Assembly (NCBI RefSeq): GCF_015752205.1
Contig: NZ_JADOVG010000024.1
Coordinates: 1 to 45,829 of the forward strand
DNA from: Polaromonas sp. CG_9.7
Lineage (GTDB): Bacteria > Pseudomonadota > Gammaproteobacteria > Burkholderiales > Burkholderiaceae_C
DNA: 45,829 nt
Direction: 5' to 3'
Positions 34,551 through 43,498 of the stretch are shown here, piece after piece. The number at the start of each line of letters is the position of its first letter. The first letter of the stretch is position 1. A program made the translations under genes and the position numbers. Below the pieces are notes generated by a model. That model did no database searches, was not told where the DNA came from, and worked only from the letters and a program-made list of their open reading frames with translations.

Positions 34551-36662
34551 TCAATCAATCTGGTCTCTTGCATAAAGATAGAAAGACTCGCGCAGGCGCT
34601 GGATTTGACCCTTAATGTCAGCCGGGGCGATGCGGCCCGAATTGAGCATTTCCACTTCAGGCTTGTAATTCAGGTCCACTGGCCGGACGGCGCCGTTGTC
34701 CACAAAATTGCCGGTGTTGCCGCCATTCGTCAGGCGCGTGCGGATCGACTGCGCATAACGCGGGGTGCCGGTAAGTTGCACAGGACCTGCTGCCATGCCT
34801 TGGCGCGGCGTGAGCGGCAGGTTCAACTCCAGGCCCACGAAGGTGTTGTTGCCGCCCTTGCGAGCGAACAGCTGTACCGCCACATCGCCAAACCAGCGCG
34901 TTAACACCACCGACGGCCCGGTGGAACGGTCGGTGTACTGCTGGTAGCCGGCCTCGACCCAGGTTTCAGGGCTGAAGCGCAAGCGGTACGACCCTGCATA
35001 GGCTTCTGTTGTGCGCGACAGCGCATCGTCCAGGCGCCGCAGGTAACTGCCCTTGAAGTGAACCGTGTCGGCATTCCAAGGCAAAAACAGGATGGATTCG
35101 CCCTCTGCGCCCAAGCGATCATGGTCAAACTTTCCGGCGCCCACGCTGGTAAACAGGCGCGGGGCCAGCCAGAACGACTGTTGCAGCGCCAGTGTTTTCA
35201 AGCCGTTGCGTTGTCGGGAACTGGCAAACACACGTCCGGGATCAATGTTGGAACTGTTGGTGATGCGCTGCACCACGTCGGCATAAACCTGCGCCCCCTT
35301 CCACAGACTCGCCGTGCTGCGCACATTTGCGGCCAGCGAATAATCAAAAGCACCAAATTCGGTGCCCAAGGTGTAATTGAGCAGTGGCTTGACTTCCACG
35401 CGCAGCCAGGTCTGGCGTCGACCGGCCCCGGCCTCGCCCGCAGCCCATTGCACCGCAGTGTCGTCATAGCCGGGCAACAGGCCAAAGCCCAATGTGTTCT
35501 TCACACGCGCTGCATCGCCATCCCGAAGGAAGCTGCGGTAGGCTGCCACATCGACCGATGTTTCAAGCACCTCCAGTCCTGCCTTGCGGGTCAGTGCATT
35601 GATGCGAGTGGTTCCCGTTGGCGCGGCTTCGGCGGCCAGCCCCAACACGATTCCGAGGGCATCGGCCTCATTGTGCAAATATCGGTAGTTTTCATACTCC
35701 ACCACCAACTCGTTGCCCAACATGCCGACGCGGACCCGGTCCAGTCCAGTGGCGCGCAAAGCACGCGCCAGGCCATCGAGTCGGTCCTGGGCCGTGGCCA
35801 CCATGGCACCTGCCACCGCCTGATCCAGTGCAGGCAACGGCCGGGCAGCGGCGTCCGTTCGGGTCTGGCGGGCCTTGTCGGCCGTGCCCAGCGGCACGAC
35901 CAGCGACACATTGACACTGGTGGCATTGGCAGAACGCCCGGCCAGGGTAGTGGCGCCAAACGAGCGCTGAAGCGTGCCCACCAGTTGCGCGTCACCCAGC
36001 GAAGGCAATGCTTCAGAGTAATAACGCAAGCCGGCATGCTGCTGCGTTCCGTCGGTTTCGGCCAGCAGCGTGGCGCGGCTGCTGCCCAGCTTGAACTCGG
36101 CCCCGCCAAACACGCCATCGAGCACCTTGGCACCGCCCCGGCGTGCATCGCCCCGTGCATAACCCAGCGACCAGCGCAGCGGGCCGACCTCGTCGCTGGC
36201 CACCGCGTATTTAGACTTGAAAAACGCTGCGCCCCCACTGATGTCGGTCACGCCCACAGCCAGCTTGGGCACGCCCTGCAATTCAATCGGCAACTGCCAC
36301 TTGAAGTTGGCAGAGATGTCGCTAATGCCTCTTATATTGGGCGCCCCGGGGGACACGGCCTGCCGGCTGGTGTATTCGGCAAACCGTCCGAAAAGTTCGA
36401 CACCGGGCAAAAGGCCAAAGCCCAGGGAATAGTTCTGCTTAGTGTTGAACGTGCCCAGCTTCGGGTCCTGGTAGTTGCCCAGGCTCAGCGCCATATCACC
36501 TTGCTCAAGCACATAAGCCGACGGAATCGTCAGCCCGCCGGTAGCGCCCACACTGGCCACACCCAGCCCCTGGGCCAGCGCGGCGGCAGGCAGCATGACC
36601 AGCCCCACGAGGGCCATTGACGCCTGGTGGATGCGCTGCAGGCCGCATGTCCTCAAATCCAT
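34551..36662 (-). CDS. YjbH-type outer-membrane beta-barrel protein
   Basis: A 703-residue exported protein of the YjbH/GfcD family, whose members are linked to export of exopolysaccharide or capsule in Enterobacteria. The signal peptide ends ALAQG. The start GATGGLTIPSAYVLEQGDMALSLGN is typical: YjbH proteins begin with a beta-strand-rich barrel, and strands rich in aromatic residues recur to about 230. The middle (about 260-400) resembles the family's periplasmic domain. A second barrel-like half follows (about 430-660). The ATG at 36662 follows AGGAT. No YjbF or YjbG gene is present; only a downstream lipoprotein gene accompanies it. The long opposite-strand frame is a shadow. Confidence 0.87.
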   Translation of the reverse strand: MDLRTCGLQRIHQASMALVGLVMLPAAALAQGLGVASVGATGGLTIPSAYVLEQGDMALSLGNYQDPKLGTFNTKQNYSLGFGLLPGVELFGRFAEYTSRQAVSPGAPNIRGISDISANFKWQLPIELQGVPKLAVGVTDISGGAAFFKSKYAVASDEVGPLRWSLGYARGDARRGGAKVLDGVFGGAEFKLGSSRATLLAETDGTQQHAGLRYYSEALPSLGDAQLVGTLQRSFGATTLAGRSANATSVNVSLVVPLGTADKARQTRTDAAARPLPALDQAVAGAMVATAQDRLDGLARALRATGLDRVRVGMLGNELVVEYENYRYLHNEADALGIVLGLAAEAAPTGTTRINALTRKAGLEVLETSVDVAAYRSFLRDGDAARVKNTLGFGLLPGYDDTAVQWAAGEAGAGRRQTWLRVEVKPLLNYTLGTEFGAFDYSLAANVRSTASLWKGAQVYADVVQRITNSSNIDPGRVFASSRQRNGLKTLALQQSFWLAPRLFTSVGAGKFDHDRLGAEGESILFLPWNADTVHFKGSYLRRLDDALSRTTEAYAGSYRLRFSPETWVEAGYQQYTDRSTGPSVVLTRWFGDVAVQLFARKGGNNTFVGLELNLPLTPRQGMAAGPVQLTGTPRYAQSIRTRLTNGGNTGNFVDNGAVRPVDLNYKPEVEMLNSGRIAPADIKGQIQRLRESFYLYARDQID

Positions 36663-37055
36663 GGTGATCCTGTTCCAGATGAATGGCCACCGGTTCCGGT
36701 AACGGCCTGCAAAGCAAAAAAATTAAAGTTCCGTGCCTTAAGTGTAATATTTAATTCAAACCATGAAAAAAATGATGTTCAAATGAATTTACCAAAGCAA
36801 AAGTTTTGAGGTTTTTCTTGATTTTTCCTTCTGCTGACGCCATTTATCAGTGCCTTGAAATGCCGCCGGACCAAGCCATCAAGCGCGGCTCAGACATGCA
36901 AGAAAAAAAAATTCATACCCTCAAGCAGTTACCCTTTTTGCCGCCCAGACTGTTCACCCGCGTCAATGAAAACCCGTGAACCAGCCTGTAGACGTGTCAC
37001 AAGTCGTATCAGTTGACCCATTCCCCGGCCCATGGCCATGAGCGACAAGCTCCGG
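36663..37055. other. AT-rich gene-free stretch upstream of the YjbH-type gene
   Basis: About 390 bases, AT-rich compared with the genes around it, with no credible frame. It should hold the promoter of the YjbH-type gene (reading left), which I cannot place. Nothing else stands out. Confidence 0.5.
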
Positions 37056-37500
37056 TTAGCCTCGGTTAACTGGGAGGTGACGACTGTGGCCAAGCTGCCC
37101 GTCGCAAGGGCGCGGTGTCAAGGCCGGAATCACCTTTGCACCATGGCTGCGGTAGGTGTGGAAATTACTGTCGAGCGTTATCACCCGGCACGGGTCATCT
37201 AGTTCCGACATGCGAACCAGGTACGCATCGGCCAAAGACGCGGGCACGTTGTCGTAGCGCTCAAACAGGGCGCGGACTGCAGCTACTTCATCGGCCAGCG
37301 ACATGGCCACCTTGACGATACCCACCAGATCACCGGCCTGCTCCAGCGCCGACAAGGCATACATCAGCCGCATTGCGCTGGCTGATTTATGCCACCAATG
37401 CGCGTCCTGCCAGCTCCGACTTGCTGAGGTGCTCGCGCTCACTGGCCAGCGCAATTTCTTGCTCAAGCTATAGCGGTATTTTGATGGTCAAGGTATTCAT
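37056..37500 (-). pseudogene. Decayed antitoxin/PIN-toxin locus
   Basis: On the minus strand an antitoxin-like start reads MNTLTIKIPL, then a TAG stop (37468-37470), then LEQEIALASEREHLSKSELAGRALVA and a second stop TAA (37387-37389). This pattern fits a ribbon-helix-helix antitoxin. In another frame SALEQAGDLVG, a usual end of such antitoxins, runs straight into VRALFERYDNVPASLADAYLVRMSEL and VITLDSNFHTYRSHG, the C-terminal half of a PIN-domain toxin with its Asp residues; the toxin N-terminal half with its first Asp is missing. So a nonsense change, a frameshift and an internal deletion have killed the locus. An open frame of 136 residues covers much of it but is not a working protein. Confidence 0.75.
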
Positions 37501-38123
37501 GCCAGAACATTACCGTTCGGTAGCTCCTAATACCAGCAGATTTTTACGGTGGCCTGCAGCCAGAGCGCAATGCTGCATAAAAGCCAACGACTGAAGTGCA
37601 AGGTACGTGAATGGGGCCCACCGCTGCCAAACAAAACGAATGGCACAGTGATTTACTGTGCAGGCGTTACGTTCCAGCCCACCGCCTTAAAAATTGACAG
37701 TGTTTGAGATATTGGTCTCACGTGCGTCGTTAGCAGCCAGAATTGTCTAACGTGATTTACTCACGTTATTGTGCTGCTTCAACTATTTGAAATACTCAAC
37801 CGCATTGCATGCAATTTCTTGCACCTACTCCATAAATGAGCTCTGCCCTGCCCAACCCAACTCGCTAAAACAGTCTATGCAAAAGGACAACGTGTCCATG
37901 TCTGCCACCGAATCAATGGGAAATTTTAAATTCTCATCAGGATCGTCTCTCATGTCACCCATCACACGATATTTGTCACAACCATTCACACCGCAAAATG
38001 ATAATCGGCACAAATAATTTTTACGTATTCAAAATACCAATTCTTCATTTAATTGAATCTTTATGCCAAATTTTTTGCTTATTCGCATGCAAAAAGGGAA
38101 GCGAAAATTTCCGATGTACCCGC
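37501..38123. other. Gene-free AT-rich stretch with a small inverted repeat
   Basis: About 620 bases without a credible gene, next to the dead toxin locus. A perfect 8-base inverted repeat, TAACGTGA and TCACGTTA with a 5-base spacer, lies at 37748-37768 and might be an operator or a decayed mobile-element end. GTGATTTACT recurs at about 37649 and 37753. Small frames here have no ribosome site or sensible composition. Confidence 0.45.
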
Positions 38124-38216
38124 GTCATGCCGGGCTTGACCCGGCATCCATGAATTCGGAGCCATGGATTGCCCCGGATCAAGTCCAGGGCAGGCTCCTC
38201 TAGCCCGCAATGACAG
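38124..38216 (-). repeat. Palindromic dispersed element, copy 3 (inverted)
   Basis: A 93-base copy in the opposite orientation to copies 1 and 2: read on the minus strand it starts CTGTCATTGCGGGCT, includes the CCCTGGA/TCCGGGG hairpin and ends near GGCATGACG. The second hairpin here is ATGCCGGG with CCCGGCAT, one base pair different from copies 1 and 2 and still paired, so the stem is kept by compensating change. It lies just after the end of the SCO gene. Confidence 0.75.
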
Positions 38217-38253
38217 CCATTTGAAACCGGCACTTTTGCAATTTCCGCTTCCC

Positions 38254-38883
38254 TTACATCTGCATGATTTCTCGCGCAAGCAGTTTCGGAGAACTCAGCG
38301 CAGGCATCATGAACCAGCGATCCAGCGCTTCTTTGCCAATGCGGACCATACCGGTGTGATTGGCAAGATCTGCGTCTATGCGTGGATCGTCATTGAAAAA
38401 ACCAAGTTTGCGACGGATGAGTTCCATTTCCTTGGGCTGGCCGGTCAGGAAAGTCCAGCCTGGCTTGATGCTGTAACGCTTGACATATTCCTGCAATGCC
38501 TGGGGCGTGTCGAACTCGGGCTGCAAAGTCATCGAGAACATGAAAATATCTTTTCCCAGCCGGTTGCCCAACGCTTCCTGCACTTGCATCAGATTGGCCG
38601 TGTTGCCGGGGCAGATGCCTGTGCATACCGTATACATCATGTTGAAAACAACCACTTTTCCATGCACCACGTCGTCATAAAACCGTAGTTTTCTGCCGTC
38701 ATGCGTGTCCAGAACCACATTTGGAAAATAGTCAGCGCGTGGCCCTTTTTTGCTCTTAATACCGGCACTTGCCGCACCGCTGGCTGCAAGCACTGGAGCC
38801 AGTGACGAAGCGCCCAGCCATTTGAGCCAGTCACGTTTGCTGGTGTGCGAACCATGTTGTGCAGCTGTGTCATTCGTGTTCAT
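38254..38883 (-). CDS. SCO1/SenC-family copper chaperone
   Basis: A 209-residue exported thioredoxin-fold protein. The copper site CxxxC is C87/C91 in YTVCTGICPGN, with the distal His H176 in NHTGMVRIG. The N-terminus contains a twin-arginine-like SKRDWLKWLGA followed by a hydrophobic stretch, so it is exported or anchored in the periplasm. SCO proteins load copper into cytochrome c oxidase or other copper proteins or act as thiol reductases. The ATG at 38883 follows GGGAG; an earlier ATG at 38907 lacks a site. It starts 29 bases after the multicopper oxidase gene, so the oxidase is its likely client. Confidence 0.9.
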   Translation of the reverse strand: MNTNDTAAQHGSHTSKRDWLKWLGASSLAPVLAASGAASAGIKSKKGPRADYFPNVVLDTHDGRKLRFYDDVVHGKVVVFNMMYTVCTGICPGNTANLMQVQEALGNRLGKDIFMFSMTLQPEFDTPQALQEYVKRYSIKPGWTFLTGQPKEMELIRRKLGFFNDDPRIDADLANHTGMVRIGKEALDRWFMMPALSSPKLLAREIMQM

Positions 38884-38912
38884 GGAAGTTCTCCCTGATT
38901 TTTTCATACGGT

Positions 38913-40670
38913 TTATTCAACAACGTCAAATCGAACCATCATGGCGTGGTCTTCATGAGTCAAGTTGTGGCAATGCATGAGGTACGGACCCAAAAAATCC
39001 CGAAAACGAATGAACACGCGTACTTCGTCGTTGGGCGCCAGTACGAAGACATCCTTTCGTCCACTTTCATGCGGTGCGGGCGGCTTGCCGTTGCGGGTCA
39101 GGATGCGCCCTTCCTCTAAATGGATATGAACCGGATGGTGCCAACTGCCCTTGCCCTTGAGGGTCCAGATTTCAGCGGTTCCACGCTTGGGCTGGGCAAC
39201 CGACTTTTCCACATCGAAAATCTTGCCATTGACAGTCCATATCTCGTTTTCCTTGTCGAACTCAAATCGCCTGTTCTTTACGACTTCGGCCAGATTGATC
39301 GGCGGCAACGCACGCAGTGTGGCGGGGACCTGGCTCAGGTCAGGGCCTGGTGGATCGCGCGCAACATCAAATCGCAGTATTTGCGTGCCAGCGTTGGTCA
39401 GCAGCCCATTGGCTTCCCGGATGTTGACCAGCGATCCTTCAGGTCCCCGCCCATCAATTTGCACGAGGCGGTTGACGACGTACAAAGTGGTGCCGATGGG
39501 GTAAAGCGCAAAGTCGATCACGATGTCGGCACGTTCTGCCGGGGCCAGTTGCACCATGCTGGTGGTGAGCGGTGCCGGCAACAGGTTGCCGTCGTTGGCA
39601 ATGTGGCTAAAGCTTTGGTTTGCACCACTGCCGTTGGCTAGGTAAAACTCGTAAAACCGTGACAAGCTACCGTCCAGCAGGCGAAAGCGGTATTTGCGGC
39701 GTTCCACTTTGAAATAGGGCTGTACCTTGCCATTCACACAAAACTTGTTTCCCAGGTGTCCCTTGTTTTCAAACTGGTCAAAGAAAAGGTAACCACCGGA
39801 GTCGAACTGCTTGTCCTGAAATACCAAAGGAATGTCGTATTGGCCCACGCCACTGGGCAAGCGCAGTGCCTTGGGATTGGTGTCGCGTTCGTTGCCGGAG
39901 TCGATGTCATCGAACAGCAGGTAAAAACCGGCCAGACCCTTGTAAACATTGGGTGCGGTGAAATCTATACGGTGATCGTGGTACCACAGCGTTCCCAAGG
40001 CTTCGCGCGAATCCCCATTGTCAAGTTCGTAGCGCGGTTCGTCACAGCCCGCATAGCAGTTAGGGTAGTGGTGGTCCTTGTACTTTCCCGGTCCCGTGAG
40101 GTTGGGTCCGTATTTGGTTGCGCTGTAGTAGTCGCCGGCAAAGCCGTCACTTTCGGACGCACAGTGCAGATTGTGCAAGTGCGTGGAAATTTCCGGAGAA
40201 CCAAAGCCAACAGTGTTGGCCGGCAAGTCATTTTGAATGCGCACGATGATCGGAACGCCATAGCGTTCGACAAATGTGGGTCCTGGCAACAAGCCGTCGT
40301 AGCCCCATATTTTCTGGGTAGGCAATTCGGGATGAAAAGAGTGCAGCGCCTCCTTGACGTTGAGGGTGTAAAACTTTTGCGGCGCCCAATTGCTTAGCCG
40401 CTGAAGCGGTTTGCGTCCACACTCGCCGCCATTGAAATTGGAGTCCTGCGTGCTTGACGGACTGAGGCTGTTGACTGGCGCCTTGGCTGCATTGACCGGA
40501 AGGGCCACCACGAAAGGCGTTGTGTACGGGCCACGAGGCGGATCTTTGGCCTCGACCGGCTTGATCGCGACCTGGCTTCCCAGCAAGCCTGCTGCAGCGC
40601 TTGCCGCGCCAAACTGAATCGACTCTCGACGACCCAGTTTCAAGATAGTGGCCTGGTTGAGTATTGACAT
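38913..40670 (-). CDS. Three-domain multicopper oxidase
   Basis: A 585-residue exported oxidase of the CotA/bilirubin oxidase/laccase type. A twin-arginine-like start (LGRRESIQFGAASAA) leads to an exported protein. Copper motifs in order: HLHNLH (about 160), WYHDHRID, HPVHIHLEEG and HCHNLTHEDHAMM at the C-terminus with the type 1 Cys and Met. About 415 residues separate the first and last motif, so this is a full three-domain enzyme, unlike the compact one at 6209. The loop GPGKYKDHHYPNCYAGCDEP adds a Cys pair. The substrate may be a metal ion, such as Cu(I) or Mn(II), or a phenol; I cannot tell. The ATG at 40670 follows AGGAA. It is followed by the SCO gene. Confidence 0.92.
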   Translation of the reverse strand: MSILNQATILKLGRRESIQFGAASAAAGLLGSQVAIKPVEAKDPPRGPYTTPFVVALPVNAAKAPVNSLSPSSTQDSNFNGGECGRKPLQRLSNWAPQKFYTLNVKEALHSFHPELPTQKIWGYDGLLPGPTFVERYGVPIIVRIQNDLPANTVGFGSPEISTHLHNLHCASESDGFAGDYYSATKYGPNLTGPGKYKDHHYPNCYAGCDEPRYELDNGDSREALGTLWYHDHRIDFTAPNVYKGLAGFYLLFDDIDSGNERDTNPKALRLPSGVGQYDIPLVFQDKQFDSGGYLFFDQFENKGHLGNKFCVNGKVQPYFKVERRKYRFRLLDGSLSRFYEFYLANGSGANQSFSHIANDGNLLPAPLTTSMVQLAPAERADIVIDFALYPIGTTLYVVNRLVQIDGRGPEGSLVNIREANGLLTNAGTQILRFDVARDPPGPDLSQVPATLRALPPINLAEVVKNRRFEFDKENEIWTVNGKIFDVEKSVAQPKRGTAEIWTLKGKGSWHHPVHIHLEEGRILTRNGKPPAPHESGRKDVFVLAPNDEVRVFIRFRDFLGPYLMHCHNLTHEDHAMMVRFDVVE

Positions 40671-40735
40671 CACAATTCCTTTTGTGCGAAGTACGGGGTT
40701 ACGGGTGAAACTTGGCGCTTATCTGGCGCAATGCA

Positions 40736-42133
40736 TTACCGGGAGGCAACGAAGTACACGGCAATGTCCTTCAGGTCAGCCAGGCCCAGCGTGCCGGCCG
40801 AGTAGCGCAGGCGCAAAAACCCGAGCAGGTAATTGAATCGCGCCAGGGACAGGTCACGCCGGGCTTCATACAACTGCTGCTGTGCATTGAGCACATCAAG
40901 GTTGGTGCGCTGCCCGCCCCTGACGCTTTTTTGCGTTGCCTCGACCAGCAGCTGGGCAGAGCGCAGGGCTGCAGCGGTGGCGCCGATTCGCGACACGCTG
41001 CTTTGGGTCAGGTGGTACTGCTTGCGCAGCTCAACCAGCACCTGGCTGGTGCGGGTATCCAGATCGGCCTGGGCTTTTTCATGGTTCGACGCCGCCTGGC
41101 GGGCCGCCGCGCTGACGGAACCGCCCGCATACAGCGGGATCGTCAGCTGCAGGCCAATACTGGCGATGTTGGTTTTCTGGCTGAAGGTGTTGATGGTGTC
41201 GGAGTTGTTCTTGCCCGCGCTGGCCACCAGGTCCAGGCGCGGTGCGTGACCGGCCTGGATCTTGTTGATTTCCTCGCGGGCAATCTCCACGGCCAGGCCT
41301 TGCGCCAGGATTTCGGGGTTGTTGGCCAGGGCCACCGCTTTCCATTCCTCAAAGCTGGCGGGCTGCATGGACCGGACCTGAAAATCATTTGACAGGGGAT
41401 CCAGCGAGGTGACCTTGCGGCCCACCACCGCAGCCAGCGCATCGTTCGCATTGACCAGGTTGTCGCTCGCCTCGATGAGCTGGGCCAGGGCCAGGTCCAG
41501 CTTGGCCTGGGCTTCGAGCACTTCCGTGCGGGTGCCTTCGCCGTTTTGCAGCATGCGCTCGACCGACTGGCGCTGTTCCGCATAGGCCTGGCGCTGCGCG
41601 GTGGCCTGCTCAAGCTGGTCCCGCGCATACTGGGCGCCCGCGTAGAGCGTGACAAGGCGCACGATCAGCTCCTGGCTTCGCGCTGAAAATTGCGCATCGC
41701 TGACCAGCGTCTGCGCCATGCCCTGGCGGTAGCGGGCAATGCCCTCCGGGTAGAACAGCGGCTGGCGCAGCTGGACAGCGGCGGCCAGGCTGGTGTAGTT
41801 GCGCTGCTCCGTCCTGTCGCCCTGGACTGATGCGGTGGTGATGTCGGCCCGGTTCTTGTGGGTCGAGTAGTTCGCGGACAAAACCGGCAACAGGTGGGAC
41901 TTGCCCAGCACCTTGTACTCCTGACCAGCTTCGTTCTCATGCCGCGCCGCGCGGTAGGCCGGGTCGTTGGCCAGCGCGGCGTCGTAGGCCTGCAGCAAAC
42001 CCAGGGCTGGCGCAGCAGGCGCCTGGCCTGGTGCGGGCGCGGGCATGTCTGCGGCAAAGGCCAGTTGGCCCTGGCCCAACGCGGCCGCGCATACAAGGGA
42101 TGCCAGCAGGCGGGTCAATGGCAGCGTGGTCAT
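40736..42133 (-). CDS. TolC-family outer-membrane protein of a type I secretion system
   Basis: A 465-residue exported channel protein with a signal peptide ending QLAFAAD, an Ala/Pro-rich linker and two OEP repeats. The motif LGLLQAYDAALANDPAYRAARHENEAG is typical of TolC. The later GLQLTIPLYAGGSVSAAARQA and RTNLDVLNAQQQLYEARRDLSLARFNYLLGFLRL are the classic TolC C-terminal signatures. Unlike the protein at 4742 it has no lipobox. It is the last gene of the secretion operon; the gap to the HlyD-type gene is three bases. Confidence 0.93.
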   Translation of the reverse strand: MTTLPLTRLLASLVCAAALGQGQLAFAADMPAPAPGQAPAAPALGLLQAYDAALANDPAYRAARHENEAGQEYKVLGKSHLLPVLSANYSTHKNRADITTASVQGDRTEQRNYTSLAAAVQLRQPLFYPEGIARYRQGMAQTLVSDAQFSARSQELIVRLVTLYAGAQYARDQLEQATAQRQAYAEQRQSVERMLQNGEGTRTEVLEAQAKLDLALAQLIEASDNLVNANDALAAVVGRKVTSLDPLSNDFQVRSMQPASFEEWKAVALANNPEILAQGLAVEIAREEINKIQAGHAPRLDLVASAGKNNSDTINTFSQKTNIASIGLQLTIPLYAGGSVSAAARQAASNHEKAQADLDTRTSQVLVELRKQYHLTQSSVSRIGATAAALRSAQLLVEATQKSVRGGQRTNLDVLNAQQQLYEARRDLSLARFNYLLGFLRLRYSAGTLGLADLKDIAVYFVASR

Positions 42134-42136
42134 GCT

Positions 42137-43498
42137 TCATTCCTCCGTCATCGACATCTTGAGATGGTCGAACACTGGCTTGACCAGGTAATTCATCATG
42201 GTGCGTTCACCGGTCTTGACGAACAGCTCTACCGGCATGCCAGGCCGCACATTCAAGCTGGCAACCAGCTTCATTCCTTCAGGCGCGACCCGGGCCTTCA
42301 CGTTGTAATAAGGCTGCCCGCTCTTTTCATCGACCAGCCGGTCCGCCGACACCTGCGTCACGATGCCGGGAATATGCGGCGTCTGGTTCTGGTTGAAGGC
42401 TGAAAAGATCAGGTCCACCGCCAAGTTGGGATGCACCTTGTCAATCAGATGCACCGGCAGTTGCCCGTCAACGATCAGCGGGTCGTTGCTGGGCACGATG
42501 TCCATCATGCGAAAGCCCGGAGCAATCACCCCGCCGTGGGTGAAGACATTCATCGCCACCACGGTCCCGTCCACCGGAGACCGCACCAGCAGGTTGTTCA
42601 GGTCATGGTCCAGTCCGGTCAAGCGGTTGGCCAGGCTGTCGGCTTCTTTCTGGACCTCGGACAGCTGGGTGCGAACCTCCTGCTGGTATTCCTGTTGCCG
42701 CTGGAGCCGGCGCAGCCTGAACTCGGAAATCTGACGCTGGCCCCGGCCAATGTTGCCGATGTCTTCTGAAATCGCCGTGCTCAGTTGCGCGTAGGTACGT
42801 TCCAGCTCCAGCAGGCGGTTGCGGGCCACATAGCCTTCCCGGGCCAGCTCACGCATGCCGTCGAGCTGCTCCTTGAGGAACTGAAGCTGCAGCTTTTTGC
42901 CGTCCCGCGACTCCTGCAAGCCCGTGTTCTGCAACACCAGCCCGGCAACGTTTTCATCGAGCGCCGCCAGCTCGCTGCGGATGGCGGCCTGCCGCGCACT
43001 GAACAACTGCTCCTGCATGCGGATGTTGCTGGCCACGCGCGGGTCGTTGCGGACGCCTTCCAGTTCCTGGGGGAACACGATGCTCCTTGCGCCGTCGCGC
43101 TCGGCGCTCAGGCGCGCTTCCGCCGTGCGCGCGGTGAAGTACTGAACGCGCGCCATTTCCGCATTGGCGGTGGCCTGCACCGCATTCATGCGGACCAGCA
43201 CGTCGCCCGCCTTCACCACATCCCCTTCCTTGACCAGAATCGTATCGACCGTGCCGCCCGTGAGATGCTGAACAGCCTTCTTGCTGCTGGCAACGGTCAC
43301 CGTGGCGCTGAGCGGTACACCCTTGTCCAGCGGCGCCAGCGAGGCCCACACCAGGAAGCCGCCCAGGCCCGCGATGACGATCCACCAGCCCAGGCGCACA
43401 TGGGACCTGGCGTCGGTGTTGACCTGCACAGGTTCGACGCTTCGGGACACAGCATCGGTTGCAGCCGGTTGATTGCGAGAAATGTTATTCATGGTCAT
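42137..43498 (-). CDS. HlyD-family membrane fusion protein of a type I secretion system
   Basis: A 453-residue periplasmic adaptor that joins the inner-membrane ABC exporter to the TolC-type channel. One membrane segment lies at about 37-57 (WWIVIAGLGGFLVWASLAP). Then follow a lipoyl-like half (DTILVKEGDVVKAGDVLVRM), a long coiled coil (about 100-280) and the second lipoyl half and beta barrel (VRSPVDGTVVAMNVFTHGGVIAPG). The C-terminus NVRPGMPVELFVKTGERTMMNYLVKP is the usual end of the family. The start overlaps the ABC exporter stop by ATGA. Confidence 0.94.
   Translation of the reverse strand: MTMNNISRNQPAATDAVSRSVEPVQVNTDARSHVRLGWWIVIAGLGGFLVWASLAPLDKGVPLSATVTVASSKKAVQHLTGGTVDTILVKEGDVVKAGDVLVRMNAVQATANAEMARVQYFTARTAEARLSAERDGARSIVFPQELEGVRNDPRVASNIRMQEQLFSARQAAIRSELAALDENVAGLVLQNTGLQESRDGKKLQLQFLKEQLDGMRELAREGYVARNRLLELERTYAQLSTAISEDIGNIGRGQRQISEFRLRRLQRQQEYQQEVRTQLSEVQKEADSLANRLTGLDHDLNNLLVRSPVDGTVVAMNVFTHGGVIAPGFRMMDIVPSNDPLIVDGQLPVHLIDKVHPNLAVDLIFSAFNQNQTPHIPGIVTQVSADRLVDEKSGQPYYNVKARVAPEGMKLVASLNVRPGMPVELFVKTGERTMMNYLVKPVFDHLKMSMTEE

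Noticed and set aside
35058..36620. A 520-residue plus-strand frame opposite the YjbH-type gene
   Set aside because: Composition is Gln/His/Gly-rich shadow protein and the opposite strand has the signal peptide and ribosome site.
37769..38017. Small frames of 60-80 residues on both strands
   Set aside because: No ribosome site, no recognisable motif, and they lie in AT-rich gene-free DNA.
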